Shown here piece by piece: positions 22,592 to 32,929 of a DNA stretch of 64,000 nt. Both the position numbers and the translations under genes were made by a program. Origin of the DNA: Ryuthela nishihirai (taxonomy: Eukaryota > Arthropoda > Arachnida > Araneae > Heptathelidae); NCBI GenBank assembly GCA_038380435.1, contig JAWZYU010000034.1, forward strand, positions 1,408,704 to 1,472,703, in the 5' to 3' direction. Every line of letters begins with the position of its first letter. Within the stretch, counting starts at the first letter, position 1. The notes beneath the pieces were generated by a model. That model was given only the letters and a program-made list of their open reading frames with translations. It searched no databases and was not told where the DNA came from.

Positions 22592-23270
22592 CCAGGGATC
22601 GGTAACTTTCATTGGGTCAAGAACTGAAGCAGCAATAAAAGACAAAGAAACGAATTCTGAGAGCCACAAATTATGATATTTATTGAGTCAACCCCTCCCC
22701 CCCCACACACACTTTTTCGGTGATTCAAACATTGTGATTCATATTTTGCATTGATGCCTGGTGATTCTGGCTGCAAAGCACAGAAATTTGTAAAAACTTA
22801 ACATTAAGCAATGAAAACAAAGAGCAAAAAAAATTTAATTTTATAAAGATAAATTAAACCATAACGTATAATTTTAAAATAGTTATATTTTAGTGTGTAG
22901 AATAAAACTATAAAAAAAACTTTCAAGTTTGTCTTCTCGGCCAACTTATTCGAATGAGTGTATGTAGAACACCTGAATTGCATCAATGCTTTCAAACTGT
23001 CATCTGCCAATATATCCCATTGCTTGGTTTTCAATAAACTGATAAAAATGTTGAGCCATTAAACGTGAAGAAGCTAAAAGCCTGTGTTAAGAGACCTGCT
23101 TTAGTGGGTGCTGAAAGAGGCATGCTCCTCCGGCCCCTCAATTTTGGTTAAATACCAAAAATCTGCTGTTTTTCCTAAACTTTTCAAAGTGGGAAGTCAA
23201 CATTAGACCCGCTTGACACAAAGAACTATAATTTGGCGTCTGTTCATCAAACTTCATGCTTAACAACTTT
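22592..23270 (-). pseudogene. Possible hAT-type transposon remnant
   Basis: CAGGGATCGGTAAC at about 22593 resembles a hAT terminal sequence. Minus-strand 22900-23034 reads WDILADDSLKALMQFRCSTY, which loosely recalls the C-terminus of hAT transposases of the GTF2IRD2/FAM200 style. No second terminus or catalytic motif was identified. Confidence 0.3.
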
Positions 23271-23677
23271 TCATTAAAATCGAAGTTCAGGTTAAAGATG
23301 GTCATTATATTTGGCTGATTTTACATGGAATGATCCAACAACCCTTCTTTTATTAATACGTCGAATGACAAGAGTTTCTAGGAAGGAAGGAAAAATGATT
23401 CTTGATAGAATTCCTATTTTAAAAAAAAGTACTAAAAAAATAAGCTGGAAAGCCTTAAACATCCATTTCGATATAAATTGTCGAATTGATTACGTATATT
23501 AGGAAGTCTGTAATTATAAATATGCTGTTTGAATAAGTTTGTAATTTATTCCTCCCCCCGACCTCCAAAAAAAAGAGTTAATGACCTGAGAACGCCGAGT
23601 AAATCTGCTAAATTTTAAATAATCTCATAAAATTATTTTACTGTTAACGAAAAGGTTAGTTCTGTGCTTTTCCGCAG

Positions 23678-23794
23678 TGTGCAGACGTCACATCATCAAT
23701 GGGAAAAAAGCTGACGTGAGAAAAGCCATGCCTAGAGAAAGGATGGAATTCGAGAAGAAGAGGAAAGAGCTTTGTGCCGCAAATGTTTATGCAG
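23678..23794 (+). CDS. hnRNP A/B-like protein, exon with end of RRM2
   Basis: This 117-nt exon lies between the acceptor TTTTCCGCAG and the donor GCAG|GTAATA. It completes the split codon from exon 15124-15334 and then reads CRRHIINGKKADVRKAMPRE, matching the last beta strand of RRM2 in hnRNP A proteins (NGHNCEVRKA-like). A charged segment MEFEKKRKELCAANVYAG follows. It leaves one base for the next exon. Phase agreement on both sides supports the call. The charged stretch is not typical of vertebrate hnRNP A1 and may be lineage-specific. Confidence 0.87.
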
Positions 23795-23911
23795 GTAATA
23801 TGCATCACTTACAACATAACCATTAAATGGAGGGAAACATTGATATTAAATGGGATATATCTTTTTGGTGATTTTTTTTTTTTGATTTTAGTTTTAGAGA
23901 AAAAAAATGTA

Positions 23912-24289
23912 TGCTCAGTCGGTAGCGCGCTAGGCTCGTAATCTGTAGTTCCCAGGTTCGAGTCCCAGCTGGGTCAGCGTCGAGATTTATCTCCGCAAAT
24001 TTCCCCGCCCTGCCCACGGTCAGTAGGGGACACCGATGGGCTTGGAAAGGCCGCCGTCCGTCGGATGGGACGTTAAGCCGTGGGCCCCTGTGCGGGAGAG
24101 CCATACCCTGTGCACGTTAAAGAACACGCTGGATGGCCTTGACGGGAGGCTACCATCTGTCTCCCAACAGTGGTTCCAGTGGGTTCCCTCCCCCAACCTT
24201 CTCTGAGCCTTCGGGGTTCTTGTGACCTGGCCATTTAGCCCATGGTATGCAAAAAAGTGCCGCTCAGAGGTAAAACAACCGAACCCAAC
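23912..24289 (+). mobile_element. SINE family A copy, 5' end truncated
   Basis: Begins inside the A-box (TGCTCAGTCGGTAGCGCG). It contains the B-box GGTTCGAGTCC and the whole body, and ends ACCGAACCCAAC. It lies 118 bp downstream of exon 23678-23794, inside the intron. Confidence 0.9.
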
Positions 24290-24500
24290 TCTGTTGGTAG
24301 CGTGCCAGACTCACAATCTGCAGGTGCCAGGTTCGAGCAAAGCCACTGTGATGTTACTTCTTCGTTTGTCGGTCTATTGGGACCACTTAGGACGTCCCCT
24401 CGGTTCGATCGCTATACGCGGCGGGGGAAAGAGTCTTTCGGATAAAATCAACGGTTTTATCACAATTGCAGAGACTCGATACTGAGGCTCCTCCCCCATA
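24290..24500 (+). mobile_element. Possible third tRNA-derived repeat (family C)
   Basis: Directly after the family A tail, TTGGTAGCGTGCCAGACTC, ACAATCTGC and GGTTCGAGCAA form a tRNA-like A-box/anticodon/B-box series. An unrelated GC-rich body follows (CGGCGGGGGAAAGAG). Only one copy is in the window, so the family status is a guess. Confidence 0.45.
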
Positions 24501-24890
24501 AATTGGTTCAACTTCAGACTTTACTTAAAAATAACAAAGATTTATTTAACCTTCCAAACATACTTGATGGACGAGGACATATGCTCAATTACATAGATTA
24601 CAACAACACCAGCTTACTATGCCTGTTCAGCTGTATTTACAAAGCCCAATGCCGCTATTCCCAGTCGGCATTTCCCAGCTTTACAATTTCTCGTCTGCCC
24701 GCTTTCGAAACTCGACCGGCTCTGATCTTCTCGTCGTTGCCAAACCCTTTCTTCCTTTCTCTCTCCGCCTCAACATCTGGGGCGTCCGCGAGCAGTGGGG
24801 TGACCTCCGTCCCCTCGGGGCACTGCTCTTCAATTAACTCTCCAGATGCCGGGACAGAGGGCCTCCCACGTAGCAAATGCCTATTTTGGT
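24500..24890. other. Unidentified GC-richer segment
   Basis: 24640-24870 is GC-rich compared with the flanks and open on the minus strand for 73 codons (Glu/Arg rich) and on the plus strand for 129 codons. No domain is recognised, and the overlapping open frames do not allow a strand choice. Confidence 0.3.
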
Positions 24891-25279
24891 GAAATCCAAA
24901 ATAATGTACAAATCATGAACAAAAAAAAAATATCTAAAAAAGCCTCTAGCCTGACAGCCACTTTGATACATCAGGCCTGGACAGCATTGAACAAAAGGAG
25001 GGAAAAAAGAAAAGATATAAATTATGCGTAAATTTTCAAGTGATGTACTTTATTTAAAATTTAAGTTAAAGTTATATAATTTAAAACTGGTTAAAATAAA
25101 TTTAATTTATTCGTCACGATTTTATTAAAATATTTGAGAATATTATAAAATTAATTTCAAAATTTTTAAAAATAAGTAACTACCGGTTGTGTTTTTAGGA
25201 AGCAGATATAATTTAAACTGCCATATATTTGAAAATTAGTTCTTCTTTTACTGCAATGTCCAAGCCTGTTGTATCAAGG

Positions 25280-25427
25280 TGGTTTTGGTTCGAGTCGCAG
25301 CTGGGTCATCTTTGGCTGCCCTCGATCTGTGGGTAACAACGATGAGCGTGTAAAACCCGGCGTTCGTCGGATGAGACGTTAATCCATGGCACCGTGTGTG
25401 GGAGAGATCGTACCCTGTGCACGTCAA
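25280..25427 (+). mobile_element. SINE family A fragment, diverged
   Basis: Starts at the B-box (GGTTCGAGTCGCAGCTGGGTC) and includes CGTCGGATGAGACGTTAA and GTACCCTGTGCACGT. Both ends are lost. Confidence 0.8.
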
Positions 25428-25888
25428 AATAAAATTAATTTAATAGTAATACATTTTTGGAGGGTATTGTATATTGGGTTTTAACAAAGAAATTTTTTCG
25501 TTACGGATCGTGAATTTAATTTCTAAGAAAATGTTTTCCAAAATCAAGTTCTATTTTCATTGTTCTGTTCTTTTTCTCCCTGTATCCGTTCTGTCAGGGT
25601 TGCTAGAATAAAATTCACCAATGATTATAAAAAACTGAAACGGAATTTTGTAATAAATCTAAATATTGAGATACGATATGAAGCAAATAATTAATACATG
25701 TAATCAAAGAATCTCTTGAAATTTAATTGTGTTATATCCTACCGTTCATTTTATAGCGACCATAATTTAATAAGTGAATTGTTCGCTTGAATTCAGAGAC
25801 TTGTTGCAAATGAGCAGAATCTAGAATGTATCCAAAGGATACTTTATATACAAAATCAGTACTGACTGGCAAGATGTCGGTTATATCC

Positions 25889-26068
25889 AGCCAGGCTCGT
25901 AATGTGCAGCTCCCCGATTCGAGCCCCAGCTAGATCAGCTTCGAGATTTATCTCCATAAAACTCGCCGCCCTGCCCTCAGTCAGTAGGGGATACCGATGG
26001 ACTTGAAAAGGTAGCCGGCCGTCGATGTCGACCCTTGTGACGTGTGCAACTTAAAGAACACTCTAGAT
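25889..26068 (+). mobile_element. SINE family A fragment, 3' end replaced by a hAT-like element
   Basis: CCAGGCTCGTAATGTGCAGC and GATTCGAGCCCCAGC mark the head. The body runs to TTAAAGAACACTCTAGAT, where a different element begins at 26069. Confidence 0.82.
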
Positions 26069-26269
26069 CAGGGGTTCTCAACGTGGGGTACGCGGTAAAA
26101 ATTTTTGGGATATGCCATGAGAGCTCAAAAGTTGCTAGATCTAGTAACAAAGTCACTAAGTTGGCATTATTATACTATAACTATGGTTTTATCTATCTAT
26201 ATAAGGGGTACGCCAGTTTCATACACATTTCCAGGGGGTACGTGAAGCATAAAAGGTTGAGAACCACTG
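26069..26269. mobile_element. Small hAT-like non-autonomous element
   Basis: About 200 bp, with ends CAGGGGTTCTCAAC and GTTGAGAACCACTG that are inverted copies, the usual hAT-type terminal motif. It contains GGGGTACGC phrases in both halves. The flanking 8-mers (CTCTAGAT and GATTAGAG) do not match. It joins a SINE fragment to a LINE fragment, so a rearrangement is likely. Confidence 0.75.
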
Positions 26270-26460
26270 GATTAGAGAATAGAGTTATTAACAGTGTGCT
26301 TAAAGGCCTCAGAAAGAGGGGGAGACCTAGGATGTGATGGGTAGACAATATCAAACAGGACCTTGTTAAAATTGGTGTGCAGTGGCCAGATGTAGCGCAG
26401 GACAGATACGCTTGGAGAACTAAATTGCAATGTCTGGTTGGGCTTCCGTAGTCCATGGGT
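26270..26460 (+). mobile_element. LINE 3' fragment
   Basis: Reads ENRVINSVLKGLRKRGRPRM, a stop, then IKQDLVKIGVQWPDVAQDRY and LQCLVGLP. This is the C-terminal tail of the same LINE family as 52620-52840, where the sequence RVMNSVPESLRKRGRPGM is found. Truncated at the 5' side. Confidence 0.75.
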
Positions 26461-26483
26461 TCTTGAGGATTTTGGATGTACAT

Positions 26484-26505
26484 GTGTCTGTCTGTCTGTC
26501 TGTCT
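26484..26505. repeat. (TGTC)n microsatellite
   Basis: About five copies of TGTC, next to the LINE 3' end; simple repeats of this kind often sit at LINE tails. Confidence 0.85.
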
Positions 26506-26764
26506 CTCTGTAAGCATGTATGTAAGTACATCTCCATGAGAAAAACCTTAGTTAAGCATTTACAAATATCATACTTTCATTTTGTTATAACGTAAATACA
26601 CATTTTCTGTCAAATTGTTTTGATTTGTTTTAAGAATGTACTATTTATACTGTATCGTTCTTGAATACATCTAGAGTTATTCTAAACAATAATTAAAAAG
26701 TTATTTTCTCTTGTAATAATTCATTGTAGCAGTATGAATAATTTCTATTATTCATTTCTTACAG

Positions 26765-26821
26765 GCAGGTATGGTGTTTCTCCAGGAGAAGCCCTGATAG
26801 CCATGAGACTCAACAGGGGAG
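26765..26821 (+). CDS. hnRNP A/B-like protein, small exon after RRM2
   Basis: A 57-nt exon between the acceptor TTTCTTACAG and the donor GGAG|GTAATA. With the carried base it encodes GRYGVSPGEALIAMRLNRGG and again leaves one base. The Gly/Arg content fits the start of the Gly-rich C-terminus expected of the family, but the next exon was not found. Support rests on phase, splice sites and position rather than homology, so confidence is lower than for the RRM exons. Confidence 0.65.
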
Positions 26822-28080
26822 GTAATATAGATTTAGGTTAAATATTTAAATATAATTTTCTATCATGAATGTACACCATAAACGAACTATACAGAATTAA
26901 TGCCCATCGAGGTAATATTACTAGAGATAGTACTGGCAATGGACGCCATGAACATGTACAAAATCTTAAGCTTACTCTTCAGAGAGGCAGAGAGAGAGGC
27001 GTGTTTCGATAACTAAACAAATCTTTCACCACGATCTTAGACTTACTTGAATTGTGTACTAACTACTGAAAAGTATTGTAAAAGCAGCAATTCGATATTT
27101 CATAGGATAGTACTTTAAGAAAATTATGAAATGCTTTTAAATTGAAATTGTTAAAACAGAGAGGCCTAAAAATAAATAAAGCATTTCAAAATACCGTTCT
27201 GTCCTAGTATAATATCAAATGTAGTTCACGTTTTGTTTTTCATAAATGAAACTAATAATATTTACATATGAAAAGAAGGTGATTTACAGGTTGAAACGAC
27301 AGAAAATTTATAGAATTTTTTCGGGGGGAATTTTGTTTCAAAAATAAATATTAAATTTAAACATTAATTTTATGAAACTTCTGCTTTGCATTTTTATTTT
27401 GCCAAATTAACACAAATTTCTTTTTTTCTCTCAAACGAAATGCCTGAAATAGGGATTTTATAATTTTGCTTGTGATAAATGAAGCCTAAATTTAGCGTTT
27501 AATACATATTTGATAAAAATGATTTTATGAGTTAAAATGATAAGGCTGTAACAATTGTGGTGGCAGATGTAATGAATATACATCATACATGATTAATTAT
27601 CAAGGGCACATAATTAACCTTGGGTCGGTTTCTCAATTGTCTGTTACTTAGAATATCACAAGCAAAGATGATTTTTCTGAATAAAAAAGAGATATAAAAT
27701 GCAACGAAAAATTCTGCAATTCTAAAATAGTTTTCTAATGTAAAATTAAGAAAGGACACAATGTTACAAATTAAATATTGAATATATGTATTGTACATGT
27801 TGTTTACAATATACCTTTAGATGAGTTGAACTTACCAGTGTAAACAGCATAAGGGCTAAATAAGTTATCACTGTATTTTTATTTTTTACATAATGTAGAT
27901 GCACCACTTTACTGTTTTAAAAATAAAGCTTCAGAAAATGGCATAGTATGATTAATTAATGATGCTGTGCCAACTTTATTCACATTTTTAACAAATGGCA
28001 CACTGTCAAATTGGAAACCTCCTGTATTGAGAGACACTTGTAAAAAATAAAAATTGCAATGAGAACAGATATTGCCTATA
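26822..28080. other. AT-rich stretch without recognisable gene
   Basis: Only short open frames on both strands without motifs. Confidence 0.45.
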
Positions 28081-28084
28081 AAAA

Positions 28085-29072
28085 TGATCACTCATGCTGT
28101 GTAAGAGGAAAGAGTCCTTGCAAATTTAAGAGAAAGTTTATGTCAGTGAAAAATTAAATGCAAAGCTTAAAGAAAATGCAATGGTGATATTATTGTCAGG
28201 TAAGAGCCAAACAATCAGACTCTTCTTTAAAAGAAATATTGGATTTGTTTAAGGCTCAAAAGCTCATCAAGATGACATTGAAACACCAAACCGTGGGTTT
28301 CCAGATATAACTTTAAACCTGTTTAGAAATTCACAGCAAAATACTAAAAGAAGCAATGGTAAATTTTATTGCCAAGAGGTAAATAGGTTTACCACGATAT
28401 TATATTTTCACTCTCCCAAAGGCTTATGAATTTGTAAGAGAAAAACTTCTTCCCCAGTAGCTCCACAATTTTAACTTGGTGCAGATCTGTAGATGACCTT
28501 CCTGAATTAATTGAAGTTTTCTGCATGGAACATTTTACGTTTTAAGCAAAAGCATATGATATTCACTTTATTATTTGATGAGAAGTCAATTAGGAAGCAA
28601 ATACTGTTCAAAGATAAATGCTATTGTGAATATTTGAATAATGGTAATAATGCTAATGATAAAAATTCAGTTATAGCTTCTGAAACTCTAATTTTTATGA
28701 TTGTTTCCATTTTATATAGCTGGAAAATCCCCGTAGGTTATTTTTTAACAGTTGGTTTGTCTGGTTCAAACTATCTTTTGACTTACAAATTCAGACAGGA
28801 TCATATTCAACTTTTTTTTAAGCTATAAGAGCAAAAGAGGGTAACTATAATAACCTAATGATCTTTAGTTCCAAAGTGCACACATGCAGTTAATAATTAA
28901 CCGGCCGATAATTAGTATGAAAAATGGCAATTGTTTACATTTCATTGAAATTGAAATCATTGGCAGCAATCATGAAATGCCTAGTGACATTTTAAGTGTC
29001 ACTAGGCATTTCATGATTGCTGCACATGTAAGTCACACATGTAAAGAATACCAAGAAATCACAGTAAAGTAA
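28085..29072 (+). pseudogene. P-element/THAP9-like transposase remnant
   Basis: The plus strand carries successive pieces of a P-type transposase. 28195-28340 reads in shifting frames with DDIETPN and GFPDITLNLFRNS. 28395-28450 reads ILYFHSPKAYEFVREKLLP. 28555-28780 reads LLFDEKSIRKQILFKDK, then LIFMIVSILYSWKIPVGYFL. After an internal deletion, 28776-28825 reads LLTYKFRQDHIQLFF, the segment near the end of the catalytic region. 28890-28965 has NGNCLHFIEIEIIGSN. The Asp in LLFDEKS is the expected catalytic residue. Deletion and frameshifts make it inactive. No terminal repeats were seen. It could instead be a domesticated THAP9-like gene remnant; the THAP domain is absent. Confidence 0.72.
28963..29023. 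repeat. Perfect 27-bp hairpin, 7-nt loop
   Basis: The arm 28963-28989 (starts GCAGCAATCATGAAATGCC) is followed by loop TTTTAAG and its exact complement at 28997-29023. It lies in the decayed C-terminal part of the P-like remnant. Confidence 0.95.
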
Positions 29073-29827
29073 TGAAAGTCATTGTGTCTCTTTTCTCTGA
29101 AATTGGAAAATGTCACTATAAGCTGTCTTTATAGCAGAAAAAATATGAAAGATGTAAATTAGCATTAATTGACTCTGACCTAATGCAATCTTCTGTGTCT
29201 GCACTTTTTAACCCTTACAGGGACAATTGGTTTTTCTTTAAGAAACAGCTTTTGAGCCTTATTATGAAAAACTATTGAATGAGAGTCAACATTACAATCA
29301 AAAGAAAATCATTTAATTCTCGAAAAAATAATAAAAGGAAAAAAAAATGGTAGAGAAGCATAAAAAAGCATGTTGCAGGCTCATTTGTAGTGATTTTTGA
29401 AAATTGATTAATTGGCTTTTGTCAGTTTAAAGGTTAATATTAAAAATTGAGGTTTTCTCGCCCTTCTTATAGTATGTGCGTGCAATTTCAAAAATTATTG
29501 AACAGCGCCTTCGAAGAAAAATGTTTATATTCTCAACAACAACCATTTCATACCTAATTAAAAAATTCAGGTTAATGTCCTATATAGGTTTCAATGCATG
29601 TTGGTGCTCAAATCGCTAGATAGTCATGTCACTAATACGGAATTGGATGTGGAAGTTGACAATCATGCTTATAATATGAAAAAGAAACAAAAGAATATGC
29701 TAAAATTAGACTTCACCATTTAGAGACACAAAATGACAGGAAAATTAAAAGGCATCAATATCAGAGCAAACATCTAAATTTGCACAAAACACAGTAACAG
29801 AATATACTTTGCAGTAATTTCATATCT

Positions 29828-30175
29828 TGTGTGTGTGATGTGAATTTCCTACTGCCTCAGCTGAAATGATAATAGTTTGCATTTTTTTTTCTTTTTTTTA
29901 TAGCATGAAATTTGAATTATGTCATTTGTGTGTGTTTGTGTGACCTTTGATTCCCTTCTGCCATAGCTGAAATAAAAGTTTAAAATATTAGTTTTTTCAT
30001 AACATCAAATTTCGATCGTGTTATTCGTGTGTGTGTGTGTGGGAGGGGGGGCTTGAATTTCCTTTTGCTTCAGTTGAAATAACAAGCTTACAATATTTGG
30101 ATTGTTTATAGAATAAAATTAAATTATGTCATTTATTGGGGGGAAGATTTCCTGCCTCAGCTGAATTAAAAAAAA
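29828..30175. repeat. Degenerate tandem repeat, about 105-bp unit, 3-4 copies
   Basis: Each unit has a GT-rich start (GTGTGTGT), then TTTCC followed by TGCCTCAGCTGAAAT or similar, an AT-rich middle, and AAATTATGTCATTT or similar. Copies start at about 29828, 29925, 30025 and 30130. Later copies are shorter and more diverged. Confidence 0.75.
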
Positions 30176-30614
30176 TTAATTTATGTTTTTTTTAAATGAG
30201 GCGAGGATTTGCACAATTAAGATCTATAAATTTTACGGACTTTTGCTTAAGCTAAAAGATTTTATAATGTATTAGATTTTAAAATATTTTTACCATTTTC
30301 CCTGTTTTAAACTGGCTCAAAGTAAAGTCTACTAAGTTTACAGTCAATTTAGTTCAGCTTTAATCACATATTAAGAGCATATTGAATTTTCCTAAATTTT
30401 CATACAAAACCTCAATTTGAAAGAGAAGCAGTTTCCAGCGTCTTCGCTTTTCATCCGATATAAATCGATAAGTGTGTATTAATTAAATCTATTTTGTTGC
30501 TTTGATTTATGCATTAGAATAACCTCATTGAAATAAAAAACAAAAAAGCAAAGTTCTGTTTCATTTCAATCATTTCGTAGGCATTATTTAATAGCATTTG
30601 TTGTCGTTTACCAG

Positions 30615-30722
30615 TCATTCGCAAGGCATCATGGGTATTCTTGCCTTCTTAAGCAGTCTACAAGCACACCTTCTTATGATCATGGCTGCCACGGAAATCG
30701 GAGTCCTGCCTCTTGCTACAAC
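30615..30722 (+). other. Candidate exon, weak
   Basis: Lies between TTTACCAG and GTAGGC and is open in one frame (includes MGILAFLSSLQAHLLMIMA). GC content is higher than the surroundings. If joined to 30907-30966 the phase permits splicing but a stop follows soon. No homology recognised. Confidence 0.2.
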
Positions 30723-30906
30723 AAGTAGGCAAACCTCAATGTTAATGCCTCATGTTTAATAAATGATACTGATACATTTTACATAATGAACTAACAAGAT
30801 CATACAAAAAAGTTTTAAATGTTATTTGTGAACATTTCCATTCCTTAGTCATTATACAAAATATTTTTTATACCACAAATGTGCCTTTTTTACAATTTTG
30901 TTTCAG

Positions 30907-30966
30907 TTGGACTTAAAATCTTCAGAAGAGTCGGAAACGCTTAAACTACTTTGGAAGCTGATTCAG
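30907..30966 (+). other. Candidate 60-nt exon, weak
   Basis: Bounded by TTTGTTTCAG and CAG|GTAAGT, a strong pair of splice sites. Open in phase 0 as LDLKSSEESETLKLLWKLIQ. This phase does not fit the hnRNP exon at 26765-26821, which would produce a stop here. It may be chance, a non-coding exon, or part of another transcript. Confidence 0.25.
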
Positions 30967-31346
30967 GTAAGTCAAGTATCCGCTGAATTTCGAAATGTTT
31001 AATAATTACGTCCAAACTTATTTTAATGACATAGCAAGAAACTGTAACTTAGCATAAGTAATTTAAAAATAACTTTAATCAGAATCTCGTTGAGTTGAAA
31101 ACGGGCTCCATAGTGTTCACTACAGCATTTGTCATTGGAACTGAGGTTACACCAAGTCATGTTTTGGTATATTTAGTTTAAGACTGGAAACAATGATCAT
31201 AATTATTCCATTAAATAATCAAACAAAAACTGAAGTGCACATTTCATATTTTTATGTTTTAGTAAAAAATCTTAAACAGTAGTTAATATGTCATTATACT
31301 ACTAGCATTATAACTTCATGTGTACTTCATAACTTTATATTCATAT

Positions 31347-31388
31347 ATTAACTATAACGGAACTTTATAAAGTTCCATTATAGTTAAT
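31347..31388. repeat. 42-bp near-perfect palindrome
   Basis: Two 21-bp arms meet without a loop at AACTTTATAAAGTT. One mismatch (ACGG versus CCAT side) is present. Confidence 0.9.
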
Positions 31389-32929
31389 TAGAGGCCATTG
31401 ACTGTAAAAAGTAGAAAGACAAGTAGCCTGTGCTTAAAAAAATGTTTTTCAACCTTTTTATTATTAAAGAGATAATAAATTAAATTTAGGCGTGTATTAA
31501 TAGAAAGAGCGAGAAGTATATCTGTGTAAAATGCTATGGGGAATTTTATTAATGCAGGGAATTTAATAAATCAAGAGGTTTTGATTTTTGAAGAAATTAA
31601 ATTTCATATAATTAAATTTCAATAGGGACACAGCAGAGAGCATCGACTTATATGAATGTAAATAAATATAATGTATTAAATCTGAAATATATAGTATATA
31701 TCACATAATTTTTTAGCTTATCATTTTAATATGGAATTGACATATAAAAGGCATTAACATGACTTTAATAAATATTAAAATATATAGTTTACATTGAATT
31801 CTGCATTATTGGAGACAAAACCCTGAATGCTATATCTGTTCCCCAAGCAACCATCAGCTTAAACAATAATCTTACCAACTCACCAACAATAATGGTTAGT
31901 TTAGATCTATTAACTATACCTACAGTATTGAAAGGATCCTAATTACCAGCTAAACTCTTGTACAAGGTCAATAGCAACTATTTGGCATTATCAATTTACG
32001 GTGACTACAGGATTCATCCTACAGATCTATCTAATACATTGCGAACATTTTAAGTTTACTGTTTACCTTATTCGGTGAATAAAGCAGAAACTCCGCTGAC
32101 AAGTTCTTAATTCTGATCACTTGGGACCAGCTGATACAAGTGTTCACAGTTGACAGGTGTATCATTGTCGGCCATTGGTAGTCCGTTACCGGATTCATCT
32201 TGTAACTGCCAAATTGATTTGCAGCAGGCACATCTGATCATTTTGATGTGATTCACTTACGGTTACATAATCCGTAGCTACTATGTTGTACGTAGTACTT
32301 TCCAGTTCCTCTGCAGTTCAATTTTATCCAGTAGGGTCACTCTTACACTTGCACAGTTAAGACGTTGTTTGATGTCATAATTCACAAGGATGATGTTAGC
32401 TGCGGTTGATTGAAGGACAGTATGCAAGACTACCTTCCTACTATTTGTGCTATACTACTGTAACTTTAAAATTAATATACAGCAAGACTTTTAATTTTAA
32501 ATCACTTTAAAGTTAAAAGGATTCTGCGATGCGTTTCGTCGACCGCTTGTTAGCTTTGTGAAAAATTAAATGGCATTATCTATTACCCGGAAAAGTTTAC
32601 GCAAATTGCTTTGGCAGTCCCACAGCAGCAGATTCCATGCTGAAAGCAGGGGTGCTGCGTCGATATTGCATATCTATCACATTTGGGTATATATTTATCA
32701 ATAAATTTTCTGCATAGATAAGTTGAAATTTAGTCGGTGGTGTAATTAAGATTTGCCATATTCTCATTAATCATTAGGTTATTATTTATTGCCGTTTCTT
32801 CTAATGTTGTATTATATTGTTTATTATTGATATCAGTTTGATGCTCTTTAAGACGTTGGGAGAACAGTCTATAGGTTCGCCCCACATATCGTCCAAGTAA
32901 ACAAATAGACTCCGTCCGTTGGTGACATA

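Noticed and set aside
28963..29023. miRNA precursor
   Set aside because: The perfect 27-bp stem with a 7-nt loop is shorter and more perfect than typical precursors and lies in a transposase remnant. A template-switch origin is simpler.
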